Notes under the pieces: generated by a model
Seen by the model: only the letters and a program-made list of their open reading frames with translations
What the model was told of the DNA's origin: nothing
The model's database searches: none
Origin: Liolophura sinensis
Lineage: Eukaryota; Mollusca; Polyplacophora; Chitonida; Chitonidae
Direction of reading: 5' to 3'
Length of the DNA stretch: 64,000 nt
Assembly: GCF_032854445.1 (NCBI RefSeq)
Contig: NC_088302.1
Location: forward strand, 42,290,191 to 42,354,190
Translations under genes and position numbers: made by a program
In this document: in pieces, positions 21,906 through 32,814 of the stretch
Layout: each line of letters begins with the position of its first letter
Numbering within the stretch: the first letter of the stretch is position 1

Positions 21906-23447
21906 TATAAACTACCGGGCAAAAGAAACGTATAACCTTGTTCAGCACCACAAGAAAGAGAAAGAAAGAAAGACAGTATCAACATGATAAGCATTATATT
22001 GCAATAAACCATTTTCCAAGTTCTGTTCAAAAATTCAAAGCCATATGGATATTACACTTGCTGTCAGGTCGAGTAAAGAAGGCATGGGGTAAATCTGAAA
22101 AATTACACAAATGCAAGTAAAGGGACTCCCTTAAAAAGGTGTACCTAATGTCCTATCATGTCATAAGACAGATCGTTAGTAGCGTGTGTGAGCACCCATT
22201 GCATCAATTAAAGCCAAAATACGTCTCCTCATGGAAGTTGTCAGCCGCCGGATGACGTCATCAGGAATTCTGTCCCACTCCTCAAATAAAGCCTGTTCGA
22301 GCTGTTGCCTGTTTTGTGTGTGTGTGGGGGGGGACGCGTTGTCTCAGACGTCGATCAAGATGATCGCACAGATGCTCTAAGGGATTCATGTCTGGCGATC
22401 GTGCTGGCCAAGGCAGTACGTTGATATCAACGGTGTCCAGATAATTTAGTACAACTTTGGCGGTATGAGGTCGTGCATTGTCCTGCTGCAAAAGGTACCC
22501 CTTTGCTGTTGATGCACGAATGGCACCACGACAGGTTCCAATATTTCATCTCGGTATCTTTGGCCAGTCAGATTTCCCTGGATGATGACCAATCTCGTTC
22601 TCACCTGTCCACAAATGCCGCCCCATACAAGCACCCCACCAGCACCAAAAGGGTGGACATTCTGAATGCAGTTTTGTGCCAATCGCTCTCGCCTGCGTCG
22701 ATACACACGAATTCGACCATCATTTATGAAGAGGTTATATCGGATTTCATCAGTGAACAGCACCGTCGCTGCCATCGACGTACAATTCTTGTCCAACGCA
22801 GCCTGTTTTGACGGTGTAGAGGAGTCAGTGCCATTCCACGGAAGGGGCGATAGGCTCTGATACCACTCACGCGGAGTCGTCGTAAGACTGTGCGTCTGCT
22901 GATGGGTTGTCCCAGTGCCGTTTCCGCCGTCACAAACCGGTTACGCAGGTGGATTGTGCGGATGTACCGGTCTTCGCCAGGTGTTGTAACACTTGGCCTG
23001 CCCGATCTTGGACGATCTTGTGTCCTGCCTGTTAGGCGGTAACGACCCAACAGTCTGCTGATAGTGGCTTGACTGCAATTGAATGTTCTGGCAATGTGGT
23101 GTTGGCTGGCCCCCATGTCGGCCATACCAGTGGCTCTATCACGTTCTGCTTGTGTGAGTCTCGGCATCTCTTAGATGTTTTTTTATGGTATTGCTCCCTT
23201 ACCATGTGCTACATCGGTATTTATACGGCGGTCATTATCGAGAATTTTCAACAGGGCCCGAAACTCTGTTTTTCCGATTTTTCATGATGTCTTACATCAA
23301 TTTCAATGAATCTCGTTAAAAAGTGACGTGTACACACGGTGCTTATGTGCAAACGTATTCGCACAACGTTCAAACTTATTCAACTTATTTTTCCATAGAA
23401 AAAACTGCATTTAAAAGTTATACGTTTCTTTTGCCCGGTAGTTTATA
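21906..23447 (-). mobile_element. Tc1/mariner-family element with 31-bp terminal inverted repeats
   Basis: Left end TATAAACTACCGGGCAAAAG continuing AAACGTATAAC; the right end (23417-23447) is its exact reverse complement, including flanking TA. Length is about 1.54 kb, normal for Tc1 elements. It contains one transposase reading frame on -. Confidence 0.92.
22176..23167 (-). pseudogene. Tc1-like transposase (DD34E), frame broken three times
   Basis: Starts with ATG at 23167 (MPRLTQAERDRATGMADMG) and has a paired helix-turn-helix region (SQHHIARTFNCSQATISRLL; DRPRSGRPSVTTPGED). The catalytic core follows with VLFTDE, then QQDNARPHTA and SPDMNPLEH, with 34 residues between the second Asp and the Glu. 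The C-terminus runs to a TAA at 22176-22178. The frame shifts near 22760-22790, at the GGGG of about 22490-22496, and at the G/GT-rich tract of about 22315-22335. The element could not make an active enzyme as read, although the termini look intact. Confidence 0.85.
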
Positions 23448-23484
23448 CACATATCCATGACTGGCGTTCTCCGCCAATTCCTCC

Positions 23485-23620
23485 TAAGGGCTCTGCCCAG
23501 TTTCCTTTTATCAATATGCTGGCTGCTGTCGCATAAGTGAAATATTCATGTTTACGGTGTAAAACACCAATCCAAATAAATAAGTAAATTTAACGCCGAT
23601 CCCAAGAACATTTAAACCTG
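23485..23620. repeat. SINE family 1 tails, tail to tail
   Basis: The + oriented 3' part (23485-23590: CTCTGCCCAGTTTCC, GTGAAATATTC, GTAAAACACCAATCC) is followed at once by a decayed - oriented tail (TTTAACGCCGATCCCAAGAA). Confidence 0.6.
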
Positions 23621-23639
23621 ATCTTAAAAAAGCAGGAGC

Positions 23640-23930
23640 TGGATTTGAACATGCTTAAAAATGTCAACCTGGATGTCCCAACCTTAGCTGCGCGTCACAA
23701 GGTACTAAGCTTAACTCTATGTCCCAGAGTATCAAGTCTAACTGCGTGTTCCAAAGTGTCAAGTTTGACTGGGTGTGTCAAATGTCAACCCTTGCATGGG
23801 TTTCCCAAATGTCAACCATGCATGCGTAACACAAATGTCGACCTAGCGTGCGTGTCTCGAATGTCAACATTGCCTGCGTGTCCCAAAGTGTAATCTGTAG
23901 GTGCGAGTCTCTGAACCTCGACTGGATGTC
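23640..23930. repeat. degenerate tandem repeat, about 30-bp unit
   Basis: GTGTCCCAAATGTCAACCTTGC-like units recur about eight or nine times with heavy decay (CAAATGTCAACCCTTGCATG, CAAATGTCAACCATGCATGC, CGAATGTCAACATTGCCTGC). Confidence 0.65.
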
Positions 23931-24639
23931 GCGAATTTTCTTCCTTTGCAAACGTATTTGTGAGGCATACTTTATATGAATCATAAAAATGTGCCCATGG
24001 GGCATACAATTCTTTGTTACAAGATACAGCCATGGACCAGCCACCTTACCAAAACATCAGACCAAGTTTGCCGCCACGGACTCATTATCAAACTGACCAA
24101 ACTTGCCGCTCCAGACAAGGGTAATCGTAAATCAATTTTTCGTGACTTTTCTTGTATCCCTAAATAATGCCATCTTGTGGCATTATACGAGAAAATAGCT
24201 GCATGGCCTTTGATAACAAAGATAAACTTTATTGATAATGTATGTGTGGCTAGATGGCTGAGACTGACACTAGCAATTATTCATGAATACACCTCAAATT
24301 ATAGACATGCCAGCCCACTGGCGCTTTTTGTGAAATACCTCAGATCGCATGTTACTAAGACTATACCCCGATTGTTCTCATCACCCACTCTCCCCCGTGG
24401 GGACAGGGTAGATGACATTGATAAAAAGAAGATGATGATAATACTGCGGTCAGAACAGTACAATATGTTCGGATGCTGTAGATATGTTTTAGTTTGAAAG
24501 GTGTACCACGAAATAGACTAGTATTGTAGTTTTTTAATCAAAGCGAGAGTATATTGGTTACTTTCTGTTTGACAGCTCTAATTTTAAGATAATCTCTGTT
24601 GTGAGTAATCCCTACAGGTACAATTCAATGGAAACACCA

Positions 24640-24985
24640 TGTCATCGTGACAAGAGAGCAGCTTCACACAATCAGGTCATGAAAGCAGCCAATTGTGACA
24701 CCAACTTGGTGTGTCATAAGCTCGCCATGACACAAGCCCATCTTGATGACAATAAAACATCTTGACACAAGCGCTTCGTGACAAAAGGTGTGCCATAATT
24801 TCGGTGTGCCCGTCGTGGCACAAACCATGCGTATCAAAATCACAACCTGACATACACCCCCCTCCCGACCAGACATAAACAAGTTGTTGCACTCTTTCAT
24901 GACGAACAAAAACGTTTCGTGACAGAAACCCTTCGTGACACAATCATGTCGTGACACATTCGTTTCATAATGCCAATGTAAAATT
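24640..24985. repeat. degenerate tandem repeat, about 20-25 bp unit
   Basis: Variants of CTTCGTGACACAA recur through the block (TCTTGACACAAGCGCTTCGT, TTTCGTGACAGAAACC, CTTCGTGACACAATC, GTCGTGACACATTCG). Confidence 0.55.
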
Positions 24986-26700
24986 GTCACACCAGGCAAA
25001 CAGGCGACTTCTACCGAACAGTTAAGGATAACAGATATCTTAACTGGTGGAGAATCTTAAGAGAAAATGGTTCTACGCCACTATCTCTTTTTATGTCCAT
25101 ATACCGTTTATGCGCGTTTCGACAAACTTTTATACTTTTGATTAGAAAATTGATAAAGTTTTGCTTAGATTTTGAAATTTACACTTTGTTATTGTATCTA
25201 TCTGAGGCTGATTCTCTGCCGTGCCGTACACTGGTCCTTCTGCTTTTAGAATTTATACAATTCATAAGTTAAAAGCTATGTTGGGCCTGCTGGATGAGTT
25301 ATCACTTAATATTAACTGGCCCCGTTTAGCCTTTTATTCTCATCACTCTCCCTCTGAAATGATCAATAAAAATACCGATACTGTAATAAAAACTACTAAG
25401 GCAATAACTTTATAGCGGTAGCCCTACCTCCAAAGTTAAAAATTCCTCTGTTTATAATACACCATGAATCCACCTTTGAATTGTGTTGACGGTAACTGTA
25501 TCCTTTCCGGATCATTTGCTATATGATTATTTGGTTGATAAATTATTTATTCCTCGCCTTCGAAACCGTTGCTGATACGCCAACAGACGGGACGGTTATC
25601 ACGGATAATCCATACTCAGTGAAGGCCTACTTCATCTCTAAAAGAGTTAATACAAAAGAAAACGTTACAATCCCCAGCTGGATATTGTGCCCAACGGCCA
25701 GCTCTGTACGGTAGAGATGACGAGTAGATGACATGCTTTCATGAGCGCTGGGCTGTCCAAGGCGCAAACGGAAAGATTGCTGCAACTGAAAGCAATAAAG
25801 GTGACAGAAATTAATAAGTGTATGATTGTTTTCACCGACAATCCTATTGAGTCAATAGGGAGATAAAGTGTGTTGCCGACGACGCGACCTGCGCGGCATT
25901 CACCTGACAATACATGGTAATTTCATCGCTGGCTCGACGAGAGAACAAGCTGCTAGGCGCTAATGGCGTCTCTTCAACTGCAATTATAACACCAGATGAA
26001 CCTATATGTTAGTGCAAAGCGGCCGATCGGTTTACAACGGGCTTTTCAAGCTTATCACCATTCTAATTCCCCAGAATCACCCGAGACAAGCTCTGAACCA
26101 CCTCTCAGCCGATAATCGCAATAACGATAACGCCGGAATCTGAAAATAAAACTTTACGAAGCCAGGTTAAAACTTCAGGTGAATCCATGTTTAGGTGTGC
26201 CTGTAAAACTTGAAATTAGCCAATCCTGTTTTAACGTTGTAATAACGGTGGATGTTTCCTTTCTTGAAAGTTACTGTAATTAACGTCTGTCGTCTCAGCT
26301 AGTACTAATCCCTCTTAATATATATGTTATACCAATCCCAGTGTAGTGCTTGTCTCTCAGGCTATAGTACCAATTGCTGCTTACCTGTTTACCCAATTTA
26401 TGTGTGTAACAATGCTTGTTGATTTCATAATGCAAACTTGATGTGATCAGCTGAAATGTTGTAATCCTGAGAGAATCGTCGTTCGACTCTCCACATCGCA
26501 GCACAGGCTAAGCGTAAACAATGCAAGCTCTGAAGTCCGTTGTTTATATGCATGCATGTTTGACAGGTAGGTCTGAAACTTGTATCTTAGAAAAAGATTA
26601 GTTTAACTTAAGGTAAGTGGTGCTCATTGAAGACTTCAAAACCAATACTCCATTATACGTATGAGCTCATCTCGATTAAAACAATATGAAAAAGCCAGGT
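24986..26700. other. intergenic, nothing recognised
   Basis: About 1.7 kb between the two AMT genes without a supportable exon or repeat. Confidence 0.45.
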
Positions 26701-26711
26701 AGGAACCTACT

Positions 26712-26782
26712 GGGGGACGTTGACTTGATGCCAGCTGGTTCCTAAGACTGAGGAACCAGCTGGTATCAAGTCAGTGACTTTC
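26712..26782. other. 71-nt hairpin, miRNA-precursor-like
   Basis: Arms 26722-26743 (GACTTGATGCCAGCTGGTTC and CT) and 26751-26772 pair along 22 bp with one mismatch around the 7-nt loop AAGACTG. The stem continues outward to 26712/26782 with G-U and Watson-Crick pairs and one internal mismatch, about 32 bp in all. Strand and transcription are unknown. A decayed palindromic transposon is the main alternative. Confidence 0.45.
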
Positions 26783-27093
26783 CTTATCTCAAATGGTCAT
26801 CTGTAACCTTTGTTAATTTATCTTAGTTAGTGTTTTACTTTTACTGTTCATGCAAATGCTGAAGTAGCAGTAACTTACACTGCCTTTAGCACATGCGATA
26901 AACAGAACTGGCAAAAATGCAGTGACGTTAATTGCAATTTATTAGATGTAACTGGATTAACTGAAGTCGTACATGTGGTGGAAATTACGCAGTCTACACG
27001 CTAGCATCCATCGGGAATGACAGGAGTGTCATCAGAATCAGGGATGTAGACAGCATGGAGCCCTTGGGCTGAGCATATTATCATCATACAGTA

Positions 27094-27293
27094 CAGTGAC
27101 TCAGGAAACGCTTACCAGTGCCATGAGTACAAGTCCAGTTCTTGCTGGATTCCTCTCCGATCGTAGATGAGAATATCATCCAGCAACCTCCGGATGGTCT
27201 TGGGTGACCCCTGGGCTGTGCCCGGTCCCCGCCCACCACATATAAGGGAGATATTCTTCAGTACGGCGTAAAGCACCAGTCAAAAAATAAACA
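27094..27293 (+). repeat. SINE family 1, nearly full
   Basis: GTGACTCAGGAAACGCTTAC, B-box-like GAGTACAAGTCCAGTTC, CTCCGGATGGTCTTGGG, GATATTCTTCAGTACGGCG, TAAAGCACC and an A-rich tail. Confidence 0.85.
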
Positions 27294-28255
27294 ACTGCAT
27301 ACATGAATGTCCTGGCCCATGTAGTTGAGATGATGGTAACGAGTATCAGGTCTTTGCTACTCATGCTGTTAGAGATAATAACTGAATGAGATTGCCAGGC
27401 TAATTGCAGATTTTCCTGTGTACGACAAGAGACTAAGCCAGCGAATCTGACTGATGAGAGTTTTGTGTTCGAAAAGAACAGCACTAACTCATTATTAAGT
27501 ATGAAACATGAATCTAATTCTGGGGAGCGTCTACGACATGGGAAGTAGCTTGTAAACACTTAAAATAATCACACCAGGAAGGTCTAGCTTGGGCATTAAC
27601 AACTGAAAATAGGCTTTTACTGTTTGTACCTGTTTGAGGAGATCAACTGTCCGCTAGATACAGTGGATTGCATATTATACAGATCAAGTTGAATGATGTA
27701 ACTATGTTATTTCTGTTTCGGAAAGGCGTAATGAGCTGCGGTGTTTGTCACGTTATAATAAAAGCATACCTTGAGACCGAAGCTATTGAACTTGTTAACT
27801 GTGTTATTGCGATCAAAACTGAGATAAAGGAGCCCAGAGAGAATAGTGTATCTGATATCCGTGAGGCGGTAATGGCAGCTGTCTGACTGACGGAATCAAG
27901 CGTGTCTAGGTTGTGCATTAGCTCATTTGTCATAATCATGCAAACTGGATGGAAAATAATTATTCTTCCAATATATAATCAAGGAGACAATTAAGGACTG
28001 GACAATTGTGCTGCGTAGTTTTTCGTGAGACTCACCTAAAAAAGCTGAAGCAACTTTTGACTGCCAGGTTTAAGAGTAATTAGCAATAAACCAATCGAAA
28101 ATCGAAAAGATATAAGTAAGATGATTTCCCTGCTCTCACCCTGCATGAATAATCGGGGATTATGTCATATTTGGGAATTATATAGGCTGTATATACTAAC
28201 TACCAGCTGGTAGCGAAAAAAAGACTATACACTTTAAAATACACAGATTTTAACC
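27294..28255. other. intergenic, nothing recognised
   Basis: Open frames at 27668-27939 overlap on both strands and lack family resemblance or splice context. Confidence 0.45.
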
Positions 28256-28259
28256 TGGA

Positions 28260-28600
28260 AGGCAAAAGTAGAAAAGTGGGAAGTTTGTTGGAGACTCGTC
28301 CTTTCGTCCTTCCGTTGTTTCGCTCTTTCGTATGTTTTATATGAATGAAAAGTCAAAAGAACAAAAGGACGCAAGAACAAAAGAACCAAAGGAAAGTACG
28401 AAAGGACGTGGCGAAAGTACAAAAGGGCGATATTTCACAATCTCGTTGTTTCAATTTGCACTTTCGTACTTTTGCCTGGTCCTTGTTTGTAGTTTTGCCT
28501 TGCACTTTTGCCTCGTCCTTTTGCACTAATTGCTGGCATAAATAGTAAGTAGAAAGGACGAAAGGACGCGTGGCTTTCGTACTTCATATGCTACTAAATT
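28260..28600. repeat. fold-back cluster built on CGAAAGTACGAAAGGACGAA-type motifs
   Basis: Both orientations of the motif occur within 340 bp: GTCCTTTCGTCCTTCCG, AGTACGAAAGGACGTGG, CGAAAGTACAAAAGGGCG, GCACTTTCGTACTTTTGCC and AGAAAGGACGAAAGGACGCG. They can pair into several alternative hairpins. Confidence 0.6.
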
Positions 28601-28629
28601 CATTTATGACAGTTATATTATGGAAAGAG

Positions 28630-28826
28630 ATGATTTGACTGGTGTTTCATGCTGTACTCAAGACGGCGGCCAACATTATGGAGTAAGGACACTGGACAGA
28701 GCCCGAAGAAACCCATCACCATCATTAGGTTGATGGCAGACCTTCCCACATACAGGGGGAGAGGAAGCCAGCGTGACCTAGTCTTGAACTCATATCGATC
28801 GCATTGGTGAGAGGCTCCTGGTTCAC
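28630..28826 (-). repeat. SINE family 1, diverged
   Basis: GACTGGTGTTTCATGCTGTA, GGCAGACCTTCCCACATACA, GAGAGGAAGCCAGCGTGACC and GGTGAGAGGCTCCTGGTTCA. Confidence 0.8.
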
Positions 28827-30205
28827 CAAGGAAAAGATTGAGATACATTTTATAGGTATAGCAACATCAGTGAATATCATAACGATAGCGGTGATGTCTG
28901 TACACACTTAATTTGTGAACTACAGTTTGACATTCGGACCTTGTTGAGAGTCTTGATTGATTGAACGCCCTGTTTACTATCCCATTACTCATATAAGAAG
29001 CAGTCCAGACTGAGAAAGTGACACACAAATGCAAACTAAAGGCATCAAGACACCGGATAGTCGATCTGTGAAGGTTGTATCAATACAGGCGTAAACGCAG
29101 TTTATCTGCGACAGGGCGACGGCTAGAACGGAAAGTGTTTTTTGCAAATGATTTGGAGAGGAAGACGCGGACACTAACAATCACTGAAAGTAATGCATAC
29201 CCTTCAGGATCTATTCGTCATAAAACTGTGACAATTAAAATCGGATATCCTATTCAAATTTTGCATTATGTGACAGTAATATGTAGGGAAAAATAGGCCT
29301 TTATGAGGTGAAGAGTTTCCCACGCCATCGGGTTGTAGATCGTGGATCTCCTGTCCAAGGAATAAGCTATAGCAAACATAAACGATGGCTTGCGAATGGG
29401 GGCTAGTGACAGCATCCATTCCATAAAGGAGATTCGGGTTTATTTCAATCTAAGGTGTTATATTTATAATGCTGTTTTTTCCTTCATTGAAACCCTAGGA
29501 TATGCCAGGCACCAATGGTCTTGGGATCAATTCTATGCTTGTTGGAGGGCTTGCTGTTTTAGTCGTGTGATCATAGATAATCATAATATCGAGCAAACAA
29601 GTGAACTGGCAACCATCAATATGGTATAACCACACAACAAAAAACAAACCAAGAAGGGTATAAAAACAACAGTGGAACATATGTCCTTGTTTATTAACAA
29701 ATTCAGGTCATACCACACATTAGATAGAAAAAAAGGAAAAAAATTACATATGTATGTTAGCCACAACTTTCGTAACATGTAGCATACATGTACTGACTTT
29801 ATGTTCATCGGGTGTATATGAAATACTGACTTGTAATAACACATTGCGGACGGCTTCCTTTCTTAACTCTCTGATCACAATGTAACTGTCTTTAGAGATA
29901 TGAAAATCCAATTATTGTCACTTCTACCTTTAAAGACAGTTCAGGTAAAAAGTCGTTGATACCACGACGTGTAAGTTAAAATTGAAAACGCCTTCCCGAA
30001 AAAGGCAAAGGAGAATACCTAAAACAGTGAACTTTGAGAAGCAAAAACAAACTACTTAATTTATATTTAATTGCTGGAAAGGCAGGACAAGTGTTTCCTT
30101 ATCCCCTCCCACAGAAATACCCTTACAGCCACCGCGCTGCACCCTATGAACGATGGCAGCGACAGCATAATGCTCATCAGTCCGCCGCCAAACCTGCTGC
30201 CTCCC
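28827..30205. other. intergenic, nothing recognised
   Basis: AT-rich. No exon or repeat that I can support. Confidence 0.45.
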
Positions 30206-30210
30206 ATCCG

Positions 30211-30322
30211 TTCTGTGCAGCTGGTTCTGTACAGCTGGTTCTGTACAGCTGGTTCTGTACAGCTGGTTCTGTGCAGCTGGTTCTGTACAGCTGGTTCTGT
30301 GCAGCTGGTTCTGTACAGCTGA
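30211..30322. repeat. 14-bp minisatellite, eight copies
   Basis: The unit TTCTGTACAGCTGG alternates with TTCTGTGCAGCTGG. The order of A and G variants is irregular. Open frames across it on both strands are repeat artefacts. Confidence 0.95.
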
Positions 30323-30439
30323 AAACAGGATGCTAAAGGCCAACGAACATGAGTGTTCGCCCACACTCTGGCGTGGTCTACAGACTCGCTTCTCTGAGGC
30401 GATTTCGAACCGTTTCAGCGGAAATCTGGTTATTATGGA

Positions 30440-30700
30440 GCCCGACTTTAGTTTTTGGCCTTGGATGACCTGAAACGGTCGAGGAGTTGGAGGAGGCGAT
30501 TATTGCGGTCTTGGCCAGGGGTCGTTACACGCGATCGTCGGGCATGCGAGTGGTTAGCTGTCGTGCCGAATTTTTCATGACGTCTTCTGTGACGACTAAT
30601 CGTTGACACATTAATGTTAAGGGCCCTGGCGATAGCCCAATGGGCCATGCCAGTGTCGAGCATGCCAATGGCGAGCTCTCGTTGGCCTTTGTGGCATCTT
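30440..30700 (-). pseudogene. Tc1-like transposase remnant (N-terminal HTH)
   Basis: GMLDTGMAHWAIARALNINV, STISRHRRRHEKFGT and SRVTTPGQDRNNRLLQLLDR correspond to the paired HTH and linker of Tc1-like transposases. The catalytic part and termini are absent. It is only distantly related to the element at 21.9-23.4 kb. Confidence 0.75.
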
Positions 30701-32019
30701 TGCCTTTTGTATTGTACAGGTAAGGAGTGTCAGCGTAGACCTTACAGATCATTGAATATTACAGATAGGGCCACACCTGTCTGACAGGTCAAAATGGTGA
30801 ATAGGCTTGAAATCGACAACGCTTTGGTTTTAGAGACTGAAATGTACACTGGTACTAGATTGACATAAATCTCACTATTATCTTGTGAAATGTTGCAAAA
30901 ACAAAAAAGCGTTACGTTTATATTTTTTTCAGTATATTTCTTATTGTAAAATAGGTTCACTAGAAATATAACCTTCTCGGAAAGTTATATCAACTATTGG
31001 AGCCAGTGACGACACCTCAACCCTTTTCGACTTTACACACTCATATTGTTACATTTCATCATTCAACCAGCTCCTACATTTAGAGCTATGATGCATTCAA
31101 AATGACGTTGAAACAAACCATTTCAATCCAAAAATATTGCCCAGATATCATTAATATATCTGGTGGGTTCCGGGGACCACCGTGGAATCTTATGTTATTA
31201 ATGCATTTTTCTTGGTTAGAAAAAATTCCAAAAAAGATAAATCAAACTATTCACCTGAACCGTTAATCTTTCATCTGATAAATACTTCATTCTAGGGCTT
31301 TCAGATTGCCTTCAAGGTTACTAACACAACGTGATTACTTGATGAAAGAAGAAACAGAAACAAACTCTTCTTCTCTACTCGACAATTCATGCTTTATAAC
31401 AAGTGCTTCTTATCACAGACGAACTTTTAAATAACCTAAAACTCTAGGACATGACAGCCTGATGACCTCTCATAAATGTAAACGCACAAACAGACCAGAC
31501 TTGGTTATATAGATTTCGATTAGATTTGCCGAATTGGACGTCAAATAAAAACAGGACAAACTATATTTCATGCGGTTTATAGAATTCAATAAATCGCACT
31601 GAACGCAGCTATGAAATACAGTCCCTCCTGTGTTTCCTAGCCTTGCACTAGGGGTTGAATCTGACGATTTGATATGACAAATCCCACCGTTTGAACGCAA
31701 CATAAGACGAGACCTCTTGTGGGATTACGTATTTAAATACATGGTTGCTGACATCCAAACATTCTTTAACCTTTTCACAACTGTAAAAACGTACAAAATA
31801 AATTATAGTATTGAAATTCTAGGACTTGGTGGACAAAGACCGTAACCACTTTAAACTATGTGCTTGGACAGAATGTAACACTATCGCTAGAAAGTTGGTA
31901 CAAAAACATACTATACAGCTGCATAAATTCTAGTCTTGAGTGTAAAGAGCACAGTTGGTGAACTACAGTTTCCCTGCCTTAAACAAGCCTAGTATCCTGG
32001 GATCCACATTCCCCAGCGG
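30701..32019. other. 3' flank of AMT gene 2
   Basis: No gene recognised. It includes the 3' UTR of the - strand AMT gene; I could not point to a canonical poly(A) hexamer within the first kilobase. Confidence 0.4.
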
Positions 32020-32814
32020 TCAAATATACGTCATTTCAAAATCTGGGGTCACATCAGGGCATTTTGAATGTGACACATGGTCAGATCCATTTGACGGCTG
32101 TTCTATGTTTATATGGAATTCGGTCGATGGTTCTCTGCTAAAACCGTAGCCGACATTGGCATATCCATTACTGATATGTCCATTTGTGGAACTGTTTTCC
32201 ATGCCATACTTAACTTGCAAGTATTCCGTCCTTTTGAGTTCCTTCAATGTTGAAGGTGAATGGATAGTGCTAATATCCTCGGAACGCCGTTCCGCGCTTT
32301 TGGAATGCTTTGTACTATTTTTTGAAGTCCTGAAGGGAAGAGATACTCGACTTTCTCGGCATAAGTTGGCGAAAAAACAGTCACAACAGGACACAGTATG
32401 TTTCAGTTTGGATGGAGAATAGCTTGGCGACGCGTTTCCGTTGATGGCATCCTCATGTTGCACATCGCCGTCTTCTATGTCCTCATCATCCGTTGGGAAC
32501 TGGCACCGTTTTCGGCTCTGCCTCTTCCCTAGTGACATTCTCCTCCGCCGTGACCCCAAGAACCTGTTTACCATCATCTCTTCCTCTTCACCATCGTCGG
32601 TGAGCTTGATCAAGCGCCCGGTGGATCGGTCGTAAATGCCCTCCCCAATGCCGTGTTCCACGATATCGGCCCCCAGCAGTTCCTGGTGTAAAGGGATCCT
32701 CAGCCCAAGGGTGAGATCAATTAGCTTCAGAATGACGAAAGATGTGACCAGGGTCCAGCCAGTCAGGCTAACCACCGTTAGGGCCTGCACACCCAGCAAG
32801 TAAAACCCACCTCC
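32020..32814 (-). CDS. amt: AMT gene 2, last exon (TM11, hinge, long tail)
   Basis: Acceptor TATTCCAG at 32815, stop TGA at 32020. Encodes GGGFYLLGVQALTVVSLTGW, then IDLTLGLRIPLHQELLGAD, VEHGIGEGIYDRSTG and the tail. The tail has an acidic patch (DDGEEEE), a strongly basic stretch with a PKA/PKC-like site (SRRRRMSLGKRQSRKR), a second acidic patch (DDEDIEDGD) and a Cys-rich hydrophobic patch (CCDCFFANLC) that could be lipidated or membrane-associated. TM11 and the tail share one exon, unlike gene 1. Confidence 0.9.
   Translation of the reverse strand, partial: GGGFYLLGVQALTVVSLTGWTLVTSFVILKLIDLTLGLRIPLHQELLGADIVEHGIGEGIYDRSTGRLIKLTDDGEEEEMMVNRFLGSRRRRMSLGKRQSRKRCQFPTDDEDIEDGDVQHEDAINGNASPSYSPSKLKHTVSCCDCFFANLCRESRVSLPFRTSKNSTKHSKSAERRSEDISTIHSPSTLKELKRTEYLQVKYGMENSSTNGHISNGYANVGYGFSREPSTEFHINIEQPSNGSDHVSHSKCPDVTPDFEMTYI

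Noticed and set aside
24177-24497. 106-codon frame on +
   Set aside because: No domain, no splice context, AT-rich composition like the flank.
23640-24985. CRISPR-like short regularly spaced repeats
   Set aside because: Units are contiguous and decayed with no unique spacers; this is ordinary eukaryotic tandem repeat.
30034-30366. Four overlapping open frames on both strands near 30.2 kb
   Set aside because: They arise from the 14-bp minisatellite, whose unit has few stops; no family resemblance.
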